From Pedobacter sp. SL55 (lineage in GTDB: Bacteria > Bacteroidota > Bacteroidia > Sphingobacteriales > Sphingobacteriaceae), in NCBI RefSeq assembly GCF_026625705.1, contig NZ_CP113059.1:1860001-1924000 (forward strand): a DNA stretch of 64,000 nt, written 5' to 3'. The notes below the pieces were generated by a model, which saw nothing but the letters and a program-made list of their open reading frames with translations, was not told the origin of the DNA and made no database searches. Position numbers and translations under genes: made by a program. Shown piece after piece: positions 20,901-29,900 of the stretch (position 1 is the first letter of the stretch; each line of letters begins with the position of its first letter).

Positions 20901-23900
20901 GCCAACACAGTTGAAACAGAGTACCGAATATCGTGTAATTGCAGATGGAGGGCAGTGGGGAAGAGATACGACGACTTTAAATATCGAAGTGGTTTCTTTG
21001 CCGCCTAATTCTATAGCTTACAATACCCCTGTAACTATCATCAAAGGTAGTGCTATACCTAACATTGCACCAACGTACACTTCTACAGGTGGCGATCCGG
21101 TTGAGCGTTTTACCATTACGCCAGATTTGCCATCAGGTTTAAGTATCAACCCTACAACAGGGGTAATTAGCGGACAGCCTACACAAATCTTGAACACCAA
21201 TGGTCAGCTGTATTACATTACCGCCGAAAACGGCGCAGGTAGTAAAAATGCTACTTTGGTATTTATATTGAAAGATTTGGCTCCTGCCATTAGCTACAAT
21301 AACAATAACGTATTTACCAAAGGAACTGCAGCTACCTTAAATGTAAACTCTACAGGCGGTGCGGTTACTAAATATAAGATTTCGCCAGCTTTACCTCAAG
21401 GTTTATCGCTTGATACCGTAAGTGGGGTAATATCGGGTAATCCAAGTGCCTTAAATGTAAGAACACAATATACCATCACGGCAAGTAACTATGGTAATCC
21501 CGATGCAACTTCATCATTCTATATTACTATAATAGACAGGCAGCCGGCTATTAGCTATACTACACCGCAAAACCTTACCAGAACAGTAGCCATTTCTCCT
21601 ATCTCGGTAACTTCTACTGGTGGCCAAGTGGTACAGTATACGGTAAGCCCTGCTTTACCTGCCGGATTAAGTTTAAATGCAACTACAGGCGAGATTAGCG
21701 GCACACCAACCGCCAGTGCTGCGGCTAGAAATTATACCATTACAGCAACCAATACAGGAGGAAATGCTACTGCTGTAGTTAACCTATCTGTAACTAATGC
21801 CAAGCCAATTATTACTTACAATAGTGCCAATGTTTTAATTAAAAACGAACCTGTTGCCAATTTCGAGCCAAGTTCTACTGGCGGTAACCAAGCTACATTT
21901 ACCATTAGTCCAGCATTGCCTGCCGGATTAAGCCTAAATGCGCAAACTGGAACAATTACTGGTGCACCAACAGATACTACTGCCTTAAAAACCTACACCG
22001 TAACAGCCATAAATGATGGTGGGCAAGATGAGGCAACGTTTTCAATTAAAGTAAATGATAAGCCACCAGGCAACATTACTTATGCAGAATTAACGGATGA
22101 TTTTTATGTGGGTTATGCCATAACTCCGTTAACGCCACAGGTAGCAGCGGGAGGCGGTACTATTGCTCGCTACGCTATTTCGCCAACTAATTTAGCGCCC
22201 GGATTAAGTTTCAATACCACTACTGGTGTGCTTAGTGGTACACCAACATCAGATTACGTGAGAACTACTTATACCATTTCGGCACACAATTCTGGTGGTA
22301 CCAGTCAAACCACTATTACCTTTGCCGTAATTAAACTTTCGGCTACGGTAAGTAAAACCGATGTAAAATGTAATGGTAGCCAAACCGGCACCGCAACTGC
22401 AACAGTGGTTGGTGGTAAAGCACCTTACAGATATGCTTGGTCGCCAAGGGGCGGAAGCGCAGCAACAGCAGAAGGCCTAAGTGCTGGAACCTACACCGTA
22501 ACCATAACCGATGCAAATAATACAGTAATCACTAGAACGGTACTTATAGAAGAACCAAGTGCTTTGGTAATTACCAATTTAACTAAGGTAGATAATCAAG
22601 CTTTTGGTGCTAGTAACGGCAGTGCAACTGCAACGGTAAGTGGTGGTGTTGCACCTTATACCTACGCTTGGGCCGGCAACGCAAGTACGAGTGCAACGGC
22701 TACCAATTTGGCCGAAGGCACTTATACCTTAACTGTTACCGATGCCAACAATTGTAGTGTAGTTAGAGAGGTGTTTATTGATGCGCCGCCAGCGGTACCA
22801 ACCAATTTAACCGCACAAGCGGGCAATACCCGAAATACTTTAACTTGGGCTGCCAATACAGAAACAGATTTGGCCAGCTATAAAGTGTACGGAGGCACTA
22901 CCGCTAATCCAACAGCGCTGCTACAAGTGCTTACAGCGCCAATAGCAACTTACACGCATCAAAATTTAACCAACGGAACCACCTATTACTATCGCATTAC
23001 CGCAGTAGATAAAGCAGGTTTCGAAAGTGCTTACAGCATTTCGGCAACGGCAACGCCACAAGGAGAGCAAAACATCACATTTGCACCTTTGGTAGCCAAA
23101 ACTTACGGCGATGCCGATTTTAGTGCTGGCGCTACTGCTAGCTCGGGACTAACGATAAGCTACAGTTCGGATAATTTGGACGTTGCTACTATTGTTGCGG
23201 GCAAAGTTCGTATTGTTGGCGCAGGTACGGCTAATATTACCGCTTCGCAAAGTGGCAATACAGCTTGGTTGGCAGCAGCTAGTCAGGTACAGCAGTTAAC
23301 CGTGAACAAACGAAACCTAACCCTAACGGCTACTGCAAAAGATAAAGTGTACGATGGGGAAAGAACAGCAGAGGTTACGCTTGCAGATAACAGGTTGGCA
23401 GGCGATGAACTTACAATCACTTATGCTGCATCGTTATTCAACAATAAAAATGTGGGTGTAGGTAAAAATGTAACTGTATCAGGTATTAACATTACCGGAA
23501 CACATGCCGATAGATATGCGTACAGCACTACGGTAGTTACCACGGCAGATGTTACGCCTAAAACTTTAACGGTAACTGCTACCGCTAATAATAAGGTTTA
23601 CGATGGAAATGCCAATGCCGAAGTTACGCTTACGGATAACCGTTTAAATGGCGATGTTTTTGAAACAGCATTTACCACGGCATCTTTCAATAACAAGAAT
23701 GTAGGTACAGCAAAAGCCGTAACTGTAAAAGGTGTCAGTATTGCAGGTACCGATGCGGGTAATTATACTACTGGTACTACAGTTGCTACAACGGCCAATA
23801 TCACGCCTAAAGCCCTAAGCATAAGTGCCAGCGGTATCAACAAGGTTTACGATGCCACAACTAATGCCGCAGTAACATTAAGCGATAACCGTGTTGCAGG

Positions 23901-25680
23901 AGATGTATTGACAACACAATATACCACCGCTGCTTTCGATAATAAGAACGTAGGCACAGCCAAAACGGTAACTGTTAACGGGCTCAGTGTTTCAGGCGTT
24001 GATGCAGCAAACTATGCGATTAATACCAACGCTACCACAACAGCCAATGTTACTGCAAGAGCCCTAACGGTAACGGCTGCGGGGATCAACAAAACTTACG
24101 ATGGTAGTTTTACCGCAACGGTTAATTTAACAGATAACCGCGTAACTGGCGATGAACTTACTGCCGCTTATAGTTTTGCCATATTTGATGACAAGAATGT
24201 GGGAGTGAACAAAAGTGTTGCGGTATTCGGTATCAGCATCAGCGGTACCGATGCCCCTAATTATTCGGTAAATGCAACGGCCAATACGGTAGCAACTATT
24301 GCCCGTAAAACCTTAACCATTACTGCCGAGAATAAAACGAAGATACAAGGTTTGCCAATGCCTGCCTTTACGGTAACTTACGATGGTTTTGTAAATGGAG
24401 AGAACAATAGCCTCCTAAATACTCAAGTATCGTTAACCACTGCAGCTACTAATATTTCTCCAGAGGGAACTTATCCAATTGTGGCAGCAAGTGCTTTGGC
24501 GCAAAACTATGAGATTGTACACGTAAATGGAGTGCTAACGGTACTACCAGGTACACCAACAGATATCGCCTTATCACAAGCTTTGTTCTTAGAGAACAGT
24601 GCTACGGGTACTTCGGTAGGTACATTGGGCAGTACAGCTCCAGATCCAAACGCCATATTTACCTATACTTTGGTGGCAGGTATTGGCGCTGCCGATAATA
24701 GCAAATTTGCGATTGATGGAAACGTGATTAAAAGTGCTGCGGTATTGGATTACGAGACCCAAAATAGCTTCAATATCAGAATCAGAACTACTACGCAGTA
24801 CGGTTCTAGTTTCGAAAAGGAATTAACCATCAACTTAACAGATGTAAACGAGATACCTACGTTAGCTGATATTGCAAACCAAACCATCTGCTACACTACA
24901 TCGCAACAAACAGTAAACTTAACTGGTATTTCTACAGGTCCAGAAACTAGCCAAACTGCCAGGGTAACGGTTACCAGCGATAATAGTGCGCTGTTCAGTT
25001 CGCTAACCGCAGGTAATGTTAACGGTACTTCGGCACAGTTAAATTATCGTGTGGCCTCAGGTAAGAGCGGTGTGGCCAACGTAACGGTAACCATTACCGA
25101 TAATGGTGGTACGGCTAACGGCGGTGTAAATACCATCAGTAAGGTGTTTGTGGTTACGGTTAATCCACTTCCGCAAGTTACCATTACTTCAGATTTGGGC
25201 ACTTCGTTCTCTAAAGGTCAAACCGCTACTTTGGTAGCTACAGGAGGGGTAAGTTACCAATGGTCGGGTCCGCTTGGTATGATTGGCGATAGAAACACCA
25301 ACACGCTGAAAGTGCGCCCGGAGCAGGCAAGCAGTACCTATACGGTTACGGTAACTAGCGAGTATGGATGTGTTTCTACAGAAAGTATTACACTATCGGT
25401 ACAGGAAGATATCCAACAAATTGCGGGTACAAACATCATTACGCCTAACGGCGATGGGGTAAATGATAACCTAATTATTAAAAATGTAGACCTCTATCAA
25501 GATAACCAATTGGATGTTTACGATAGGGCAGGAAGAAAAATCTACAGCAAAGCTAGGTATCAAAACGAATGGGATGGAAGGCTGAATGGACTTCCGCTAG
25601 CAGAAGGTACCTACTACTACATCATCGAATTTAAAAATGTAGGCAAATACAAAGGTTTCATCACTATTATTAAAGATTAA
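14971..25680 (+). CDS. Giant T9SS type B surface protein with He_PIG, SprB, YDG and cadherin-like repeats
   Basis: A 3569-residue secreted protein. The signal peptide is long (cut after GVMA, about residue 45). Three beta-propeller-like NHL regions (about 110-450, 515-800, 1380-1690) are separated by Ig-fold He_PIG units with the pattern PALPAGLSLN...GVISGTPT...YTVTATN; I count 17 to about residue 2455. Then come two SprB-type repeats (about 2460-2605), a fibronectin type III domain (2609-2697), an Ig-like domain, four YDG repeats (2780-3110), an MBG-like unit (to 3194), a cadherin-like domain (3197-3294) and Ig-like material. The C-terminus from about 3482 (NIITPNGDGVNDN, VYDRAGRKIY, GTYYYIIEF, YKGFITIIKD) is a CHU_C/gliding-motility type B sorting domain. 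It is probably an adhesin or motility adhesin. A PorP/SprF gene follows, the usual partner of type B cargo. Confidence 0.9.
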   Translation: MLKRYKIGLSPLSLSISKSKLNFTGFLFLVILVFCGATPFGVMAQQKPNISYAQSSFTFTKGITVSGFSGPSNSGGTVPAKIRGGVEESVGLGEYNASKISKTGDGNLISLLLGTDKIQEVNLTSKTITRTRDKRDKPWAVVKDSKGNVYWTETGSYKVIANPDAQDAISYASQGLAIGGEIAPGKLGSALSFYNNVSDLYSAFTGGGDLLRDVSGVEEPPKYILEFSGRIYKLAPGAAEPTVFLDKVQVPTGLAIDQNDNLFVSCFTANFTVKGGISFSGGSIEKVDDEEGTYNAKIIKVTPTAQVSDVGTWTGIDYPNQIGIDAQGNLTVMYNYGNNMEDIGFARIRKYPVGQSTGDTYKTATFLFQAGTRLDQNRPVYQDLAVDAAGNVYLSDFYADKIWMLPVGGTSSNDLQVFSQNALSPVALYIDATNNQLWVKEGKFVSTGAIKKLSLYGYSVSPSLPTGLTLNTNGTISGTASAVSANKQYAIVASNAAGYAKTNINIEVKQIAAPQLSYATSTYNLPIAQAANIPTPNNSGGSFNQQIGPLTVADVYKGGTKMQGFAFDGNGNKFFVQPDSSRIIKIDATGKASVFLSNLNKPSDIAIDRNNGTFYFSQINGNEVSLSAMYAGFDRPTDLTKGSVAGLAIDASGNVYTALQGNGDIYKFTPATAQYLKIVTGLNQPKSIAISGDNLYILNIYGLLQKTSLSNPGTPTTVATVTNGYEVDADDYGNVYVAAATYVYKIAPGSTTPEAQHLNGWYFSGLGVDRDNNLYVAPVQSGSAEFKAVKITSGGFTISPALPAGLTFNANGTITGTPTGIAASKAYTVSASNPLGSSSATVNIAVVNVATTGLQYTFPTVLNKGVPMAAVTPTVTGGKPDSFSISPALPAGLSMNTTTGVISGTPSTNENSATYTITANNTAGNKTATITFSVRELPPSSLQYAFASTTLNRDIAVSVTPTVIAGAGVSYSVSPALPTGLTLNTSTGAISGTPTVITAAKTYTITATNNGGSTQLNLNLSVKLDPPSNLVYTFDGNLLRDVVFTAVTPTYNGSGVTGFTVNPALPAGLTLNPTTGVISGTPTAITTSTNYTVTATNDAGTTNRTFAISVRVDPPVNLKYDFAHTNILRNTTIPSVTPTYSGSRVATFTINPALPTGLSINASTGVISGTPTVLSSSTNYTVTATNDGGKFTTVSFSLSVTELAPTNLQYAFISSQLLRGLELAQVRPNYSGGTATLFTVSPSLPSGLTLNSSTGVISGTPNAITANASYTVTASNTAGSTTFSFPLLVKVDPPTNLRYDFRDTDLQKDVLLPNYPPKYSGSPAISFSVSPSLPAGLSFSTTTGLITGTPTALSSVTTYTVTANNDGGSTSVSFPLSVSRIPIPEITYANDTYKFTKGTPITTIAAPNNTGVVFPQQRIGEAVYTGLVSPTGVATDPFGNTYIADFEGGNIKIKRLDKGASQMVDFVTSGVGTTAAYDLAADVSGNIYVSVGTVIKKITPSKVVSDFATGLNNITGLFIDANNDLYAAEYSLGQVIKYTDCDVATKAIKLTGLNVGATLVTPAENPRDIVVDRQKNIYVLQASLLSDNRVAFMFLYKYFASDDYVKVTRHRVITSVDYSSYMIIDGRDNLYIGTDANSIIVLNNYIDGGKRLVSQLTTGKTRGLSLDADQNAFYALSATNSALGKASQFGYNTTGLPAGLSLNANGTVTGTPTNVQSQGNFLITASSFYGVSTDTLKIAVVDTIPSFNYAQPNQVLTAGVSNLNMVPTRTGGPVTSYSVSPTQLPLGITFTPATGAFTGTPTKLQDAISTYVVSATNTGGTGKDTVTFKVVDREPTNLVYPSSYVAIINQQFKGSAGTTSGGAVTKWSISPALPDGLFIDTLSGIIQGYPIVTRAAANYTVKAENSGGFTTAIVNVEVRDLPPNISYAIQNNFKFKKGDAITPIAPPDNAGGPIVSYSISGLPTGLTLNANGSITGTPTQLKQSTEYRVIADGGQWGRDTTTLNIEVVSLPPNSIAYNTPVTIIKGSAIPNIAPTYTSTGGDPVERFTITPDLPSGLSINPTTGVISGQPTQILNTNGQLYYITAENGAGSKNATLVFILKDLAPAISYNNNNVFTKGTAATLNVNSTGGAVTKYKISPALPQGLSLDTVSGVISGNPSALNVRTQYTITASNYGNPDATSSFYITIIDRQPAISYTTPQNLTRTVAISPISVTSTGGQVVQYTVSPALPAGLSLNATTGEISGTPTASAAARNYTITATNTGGNATAVVNLSVTNAKPIITYNSANVLIKNEPVANFEPSSTGGNQATFTISPALPAGLSLNAQTGTITGAPTDTTALKTYTVTAINDGGQDEATFSIKVNDKPPGNITYAELTDDFYVGYAITPLTPQVAAGGGTIARYAISPTNLAPGLSFNTTTGVLSGTPTSDYVRTTYTISAHNSGGTSQTTITFAVIKLSATVSKTDVKCNGSQTGTATATVVGGKAPYRYAWSPRGGSAATAEGLSAGTYTVTITDANNTVITRTVLIEEPSALVITNLTKVDNQAFGASNGSATATVSGGVAPYTYAWAGNASTSATATNLAEGTYTLTVTDANNCSVVREVFIDAPPAVPTNLTAQAGNTRNTLTWAANTETDLASYKVYGGTTANPTALLQVLTAPIATYTHQNLTNGTTYYYRITAVDKAGFESAYSISATATPQGEQNITFAPLVAKTYGDADFSAGATASSGLTISYSSDNLDVATIVAGKVRIVGAGTANITASQSGNTAWLAAASQVQQLTVNKRNLTLTATAKDKVYDGERTAEVTLADNRLAGDELTITYAASLFNNKNVGVGKNVTVSGINITGTHADRYAYSTTVVTTADVTPKTLTVTATANNKVYDGNANAEVTLTDNRLNGDVFETAFTTASFNNKNVGTAKAVTVKGVSIAGTDAGNYTTGTTVATTANITPKALSISASGINKVYDATTNAAVTLSDNRVAGDVLTTQYTTAAFDNKNVGTAKTVTVNGLSVSGVDAANYAINTNATTTANVTARALTVTAAGINKTYDGSFTATVNLTDNRVTGDELTAAYSFAIFDDKNVGVNKSVAVFGISISGTDAPNYSVNATANTVATIARKTLTITAENKTKIQGLPMPAFTVTYDGFVNGENNSLLNTQVSLTTAATNISPEGTYPIVAASALAQNYEIVHVNGVLTVLPGTPTDIALSQALFLENSATGTSVGTLGSTAPDPNAIFTYTLVAGIGAADNSKFAIDGNVIKSAAVLDYETQNSFNIRIRTTTQYGSSFEKELTINLTDVNEIPTLADIANQTICYTTSQQTVNLTGISTGPETSQTARVTVTSDNSALFSSLTAGNVNGTSAQLNYRVASGKSGVANVTVTITDNGGTANGGVNTISKVFVVTVNPLPQVTITSDLGTSFSKGQTATLVATGGVSYQWSGPLGMIGDRNTNTLKVRPEQASSTYTVTVTSEYGCVSTESITLSVQEDIQQIAGTNIITPNGDGVNDNLIIKNVDLYQDNQLDVYDRAGRKIYSKARYQNEWDGRLNGLPLAEGTYYYIIEFKNVGKYKGFITIIKD
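23308..24303 (+). repeat. Four tandem 249-base repeats inside the giant gene (YDG units)
   Basis: Units start near 23308, 23558, 23806 and 24055. Each encodes about 83 residues beginning with a (T/S)xxA...KVYDG-like motif, then VTLTDNR, GD, FNNKNVGT and NITPK. Protein similarity is high and DNA similarity is visible (for example AACAAGAATGTAGG). Such arrays can change copy number by recombination. Confidence 0.7.
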
Positions 25681-25710
25681 TTGATTGTAAGCCAAAAAAT
25701 AAGTTTTAAA

Positions 25711-26640
25711 ATGAAAGCATTAAATAAAAAAATAGGCTTTTTGGTGTTAGCATCATTCATGATTTCTGGAACACAGGCCTTGGCACAATTAAGTCCGCTT
25801 GGTGCCATGTATTACCAAAACCAATATGTAAATAATCCGGCTTATGCCGGATTAGATAAAGGTTTGAGATTAGATTTGGGCGTGAAGATACAGGATAGTA
25901 AGTTACCTGGCGCTCCAAAAACACAGTTTCTTACCGGCACTTATGCCTTAACAGATAGAGCTGGATTAGGCTTAAACGTAAATGCCGAGCAAATTGGGTT
26001 AATTAAGCAAATAAGAACGGTAGCCACTTACGCTTATCACTTGCCGTTAAATGCTAACGACGATAAAGTAAGCTTTGGTCTTTCTTTGGGCTTTACAGAT
26101 CAGTTGGTTGATTTTAACTCCTTAAATGGTAATGCAAATGATGCATCGATTGGTAATTTTAACCAGAGGCAAACCTATATGGATGGCGATTTCGGAGCTT
26201 TATACCAACGTAAGGGCTTTAGCTTAGAAGCGGCTTTGCCTAACATTAGCAATTTTTTTAGAGATAAGGAGAATGTGAGTACTGTCGCTAATTTGGCCAG
26301 GTACTATGCAGCTGCATCCTATCAATTTTCGCTGCCTGGAGCAAACGGAATTACTTTAGAACCAAAATTGGCCTATAGGGCAGTACAAGGTTTTAAAGAT
26401 ATTTTCGACTTTGGTACTAATATTAAATTTGTAGACCAAAAGTTAAGCCTATTTGGCTTATACCATAGTACGCAAAGTGCAACTTTAGGTTTGGGCGCTA
26501 AAGTAACCGATAACCTCGCTATGAATTTTATGTACACTTCTGCAACTGCGGTGCTGGCCGGAGAAAGTAGTGGTTCTTACGAAGTGAATTTGAGATTGAA
26601 TTTATTTGGACCCAAAAAAGTAACAAAGCTTAGCAACTAA
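25711..26640 (+). CDS. PorP/SprF family type IX secretion membrane protein
   Basis: Outer-membrane beta-barrel protein of 309 residues. The ATG at 25711 is preferred over a TTG at 25681 that abuts the previous stop, since it starts a signal peptide (MKALNKKIGFLVLASFMISGTQALAQ). The mature start has the family hallmark LSPLGAMYYQNQYVNNPAYAGLDKGLRLDLG, present in PorP/SprF proteins. The C-terminal half alternates in a barrel-like way. The gene lies 30 bases after the giant type B protein and ends at a strong terminator, so the two form an operon. SprF-like proteins are known to be needed for secretion or attachment of the adjacent type B cargo; I infer the same here. Confidence 0.88.
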   Translation: MKALNKKIGFLVLASFMISGTQALAQLSPLGAMYYQNQYVNNPAYAGLDKGLRLDLGVKIQDSKLPGAPKTQFLTGTYALTDRAGLGLNVNAEQIGLIKQIRTVATYAYHLPLNANDDKVSFGLSLGFTDQLVDFNSLNGNANDASIGNFNQRQTYMDGDFGALYQRKGFSLEAALPNISNFFRDKENVSTVANLARYYAAASYQFSLPGANGITLEPKLAYRAVQGFKDIFDFGTNIKFVDQKLSLFGLYHSTQSATLGLGAKVTDNLAMNFMYTSATAVLAGESSGSYEVNLRLNLFGPKKVTKLSN

Positions 26641-26975
26641 ACTAAGATACTAATTGCCATTTCACTAATTCAGCCCCGCCAATTTAATTACTGGCGGGGC
26701 TTTGTTTTGCCATTTTAGGAATATTAATGTTATTTCGGCAACAGGTGCACCAATAAAAGCTAAACTTCTAAAAATTACCTCGTTAAATTTCTTTAGCCTT
26801 AATTTGTATTGTTAGTATGTTTAACTATTTTTACTCCTTATAGTTGTGTTATTTAAAAGCAAATAATCCATTTATGCGCTCCACATCATCCCGTTTTTTA
26901 AATAAGATCTGTTTTCTCAGTCCTTGGGATCGAGGTTTTGAATTTAACGTACATTAAAGAATTTAATCCTTTTTT
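26641..26975. other. 335-base gap between the T9SS operon and the FG-GAP gene
   Basis: Holds the intrinsic terminator at 26672-26710. Downstream, 26711-26975 is AT-rich with no coding frame. I found no clear TAnnTTTG box before the ATG at 26976. Confidence 0.5.
26672..26710 (+). terminator. Intrinsic terminator after the PorP/SprF gene
   Basis: Perfect 10-bp stem AGCCCCGCCA (26672-26681) / TGGCGGGGCT (26692-26701), 10-base loop, then TTGTTTTG. It is the strongest terminator of the window and closes the giant protein/SprF operon 31 bases after the stop. Confidence 0.85.
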
Positions 26976-29900
26976 ATGAAAAAAACTTTACTTATTTTAC
27001 TTACTGTTATGGCAAGTTATGGCTTTTTACAAGCGCAAACTTTCAGCAGTTCTTCATTGCCAATTGCCGACACGGGTACAGCAACCCTTGCGGGTATCAG
27101 ACTTGGAGATTTTGATGGAGATGGCGATATGGACATCCTTACGCAGGATGGCGGAGCCGAAACAGAAGTTACCCTTTGGAAAAATGATGGCGCAGGTAAC
27201 TATACCAGTTCTACAGCCATAGCTGCCGGGATATCTGGGCTTGCGGTTGCTTTTACCAGCGTTCGTATAGCCGATTTTGATAATGATGGCGATTTAGATT
27301 TTTACCAACGTATATCTGGAGCTAACAACGACATTTTTTTGGAAAATAATGGCACAGGTAGCTTCTCTGTAGGCACTTTGCCTTTAACCGATACCGGTAT
27401 AGCTAACTTCGCTTTGATACAGGTAGGCGATTTTGATAGCGATGGCGATGTAGACATACTTACACAAGAAGGTGGTGCAGCAACTGCTGTTACACTCTGG
27501 ACGAATAACGGGTCTGGAAGTTTTACTGGCACTGAGGCTGTAGCTAGTGGTTTTACTGGCTTAAACATTGGTTTCACGAGTGTGCGTATAGCCGATTTTG
27601 ATAACGATGGCGATTTGGACTATTATCAACGTATTTCAGCTGCTAACAACGATATTTATATGGTAAACAACGGCTCGGGGATTTTTTCTATTGGCACTTT
27701 GCCGCTTCCCGATTCTGGTACAAATAACCACGCTTTTATACAAGTAGGTGATTTTGATAATGATGGTGATATAGACTTCTTAACCCAAGAAGGCGGAATG
27801 GGAACTGCGGTAACGTTTTTGAAAAATAATGGCGCTGGAAATTATAGCAGTGCGGTAGTTATTGCCGCTGGAGTTACAGATTTGAACTTGAGCCATGTAA
27901 GTTTGCGTTTGGGCGATTATGACAATGATGGAGATTTAGATTTTTTACAACGACTTACTGGGCTGGGTAATGATATGTACTACCAAAATCAGGTAGCGCC
28001 GCCAACCTTAACTAGCTTTACTCCTGCGGCTAACGGTACTGCCGGGGCAAATGATAATTTAATGCTTACATTTAGTCATAATAGTACACTTAGCAAAGGC
28101 TCTGGAAGTATTTCAATAAGAGAAGACGATGGCGATGGAAACCCTAACGGCAGTTTTGCTTCAGGAAAAAATTATTATGTGGTAATTGCTCCATCAGCTT
28201 TTGTAGATGCTAGTGGCAAGGGCTTTGTAACTAAAGTAGGTAGCCGTTTGCACCCAGGCTTGCCAGACCCCTTTCGTAGAAATGCAGAAAACTCGTTAAA
28301 AGGTTTGGTAGATAGAACCTTAATGAGTTTCAGTACGCTATCATCAACGCCAACGGTTACGGGCATAAGCTCATCAACAGCTAACGGTACTTATAAAGTT
28401 GGCGATGTAATTAGTATTCAGGTTAATTTTTCGGAAGCTGTGACGGTAACAGGTACACCACAGCTTACCTTAGAAACGGGCACAACAGACCGAACAATCA
28501 ATTACGCATCGGGTTCTGGAAGTTCTACCTTAACTTTTAACTACACGGTACAGTCTGGCGATAATTCTACTGATCTGGATTATACTACTACCACTGCATT
28601 AGCGCTAAACGGGGGTGCTATAAAAAGTGTGGCGAACAGCAGTGCTAATTTAACTTTACCTACTCCGGGAGCAGCAAATTCTTTGGCTGCCAATAAAAAT
28701 ATAGTGGTTGACGGTGTTTTGCCAACGGTTAACGGGGTAACTTCATCTACTGCCAATGGTGCCTATAAAATCGGCGACGTAATTGCTATTCAGGTTAATT
28801 TTTCTGAAACAGTAAATGTAACCGGAACGCCTCAAATTACCTTAGAAACTGGTACAACAGACCGAACAATCAATTATGCTTCAGGTTCGGGAACTTCTAC
28901 CTTAACTTTTAACTATACAGTACAAGGAGGCGATAATACCTCTGATTTAGATTACATCTCAACGCTGGCTTTAGTGCTAAATAGCGGCACAATAAGAGAT
29001 GTAGCAAATAACAACGCCGTCTTGCTCTTGCCTAGTCCAGGAACGGCTGGTTCGCTTGGTACAAATAAGGCGATTGTGATTGATGGAGTTAGGCCAACGG
29101 CGACCATCACATTATCTAACAATGGGTTGGCTAAAGGGGAAACTACCTTAGTTACTTTTACATTTAGCGAAGCGGTTAGTGATTTTACCAGTGCAGATTT
29201 AACTTTTAGTAATGGTAGTTTTGGCACCATATCATCTAGCGATGGCGGCATTACCTGGACCACTACATTTACGCCAACCGATAATTTGGAAGATGCTACT
29301 AATGTTATTATTTTGAATAATACTGGTGTGCAAGATTTAGTTGGGAATGCTGGTACGGGTACTACCCAATCAGATAATTTTACGATAGAAACCAAATCTC
29401 CAACAGTTGCTAGCGTAACGGTGCCAGTAAACGGTAGTTATAAAATAGGCGATAACCTAGATTTTACTGTCAATTTTAGTGAAGCAGTAACTGTTTCCGT
29501 ACATTGCGGTACACCAACCATTGCAATTTCTTTGGGAACGGGCACGGTATACGCAAATTATGTTTCCGGCTCCGGAACATCAGCTTTGTTATTTAGGCAT
29601 GTGGTGGCCGAAGGCGAACAAGATGCAAATGGAATTGCCTTAACAAGTTTGACTTTAAATGGTGGTTTGCTTAACGATATTGTGGGTAACAACCCAGTAC
29701 TAACGCTAAATAGCGTAGCTTCAACTGCCAATGTTTTGGTAGATGGTGTTCGTCCAACGGTAACCATCAGTTCTTCGGTAGGCGCATCGGGCACTACAAC
29801 AGCTACTTCGCCTATTCCTTTTACCATTACTTTTTCTGAAACCGTAACCGATTTTTCTTTGGCTGATATTAGTTTGACGAATGGCACGGCTGGCAATTTT

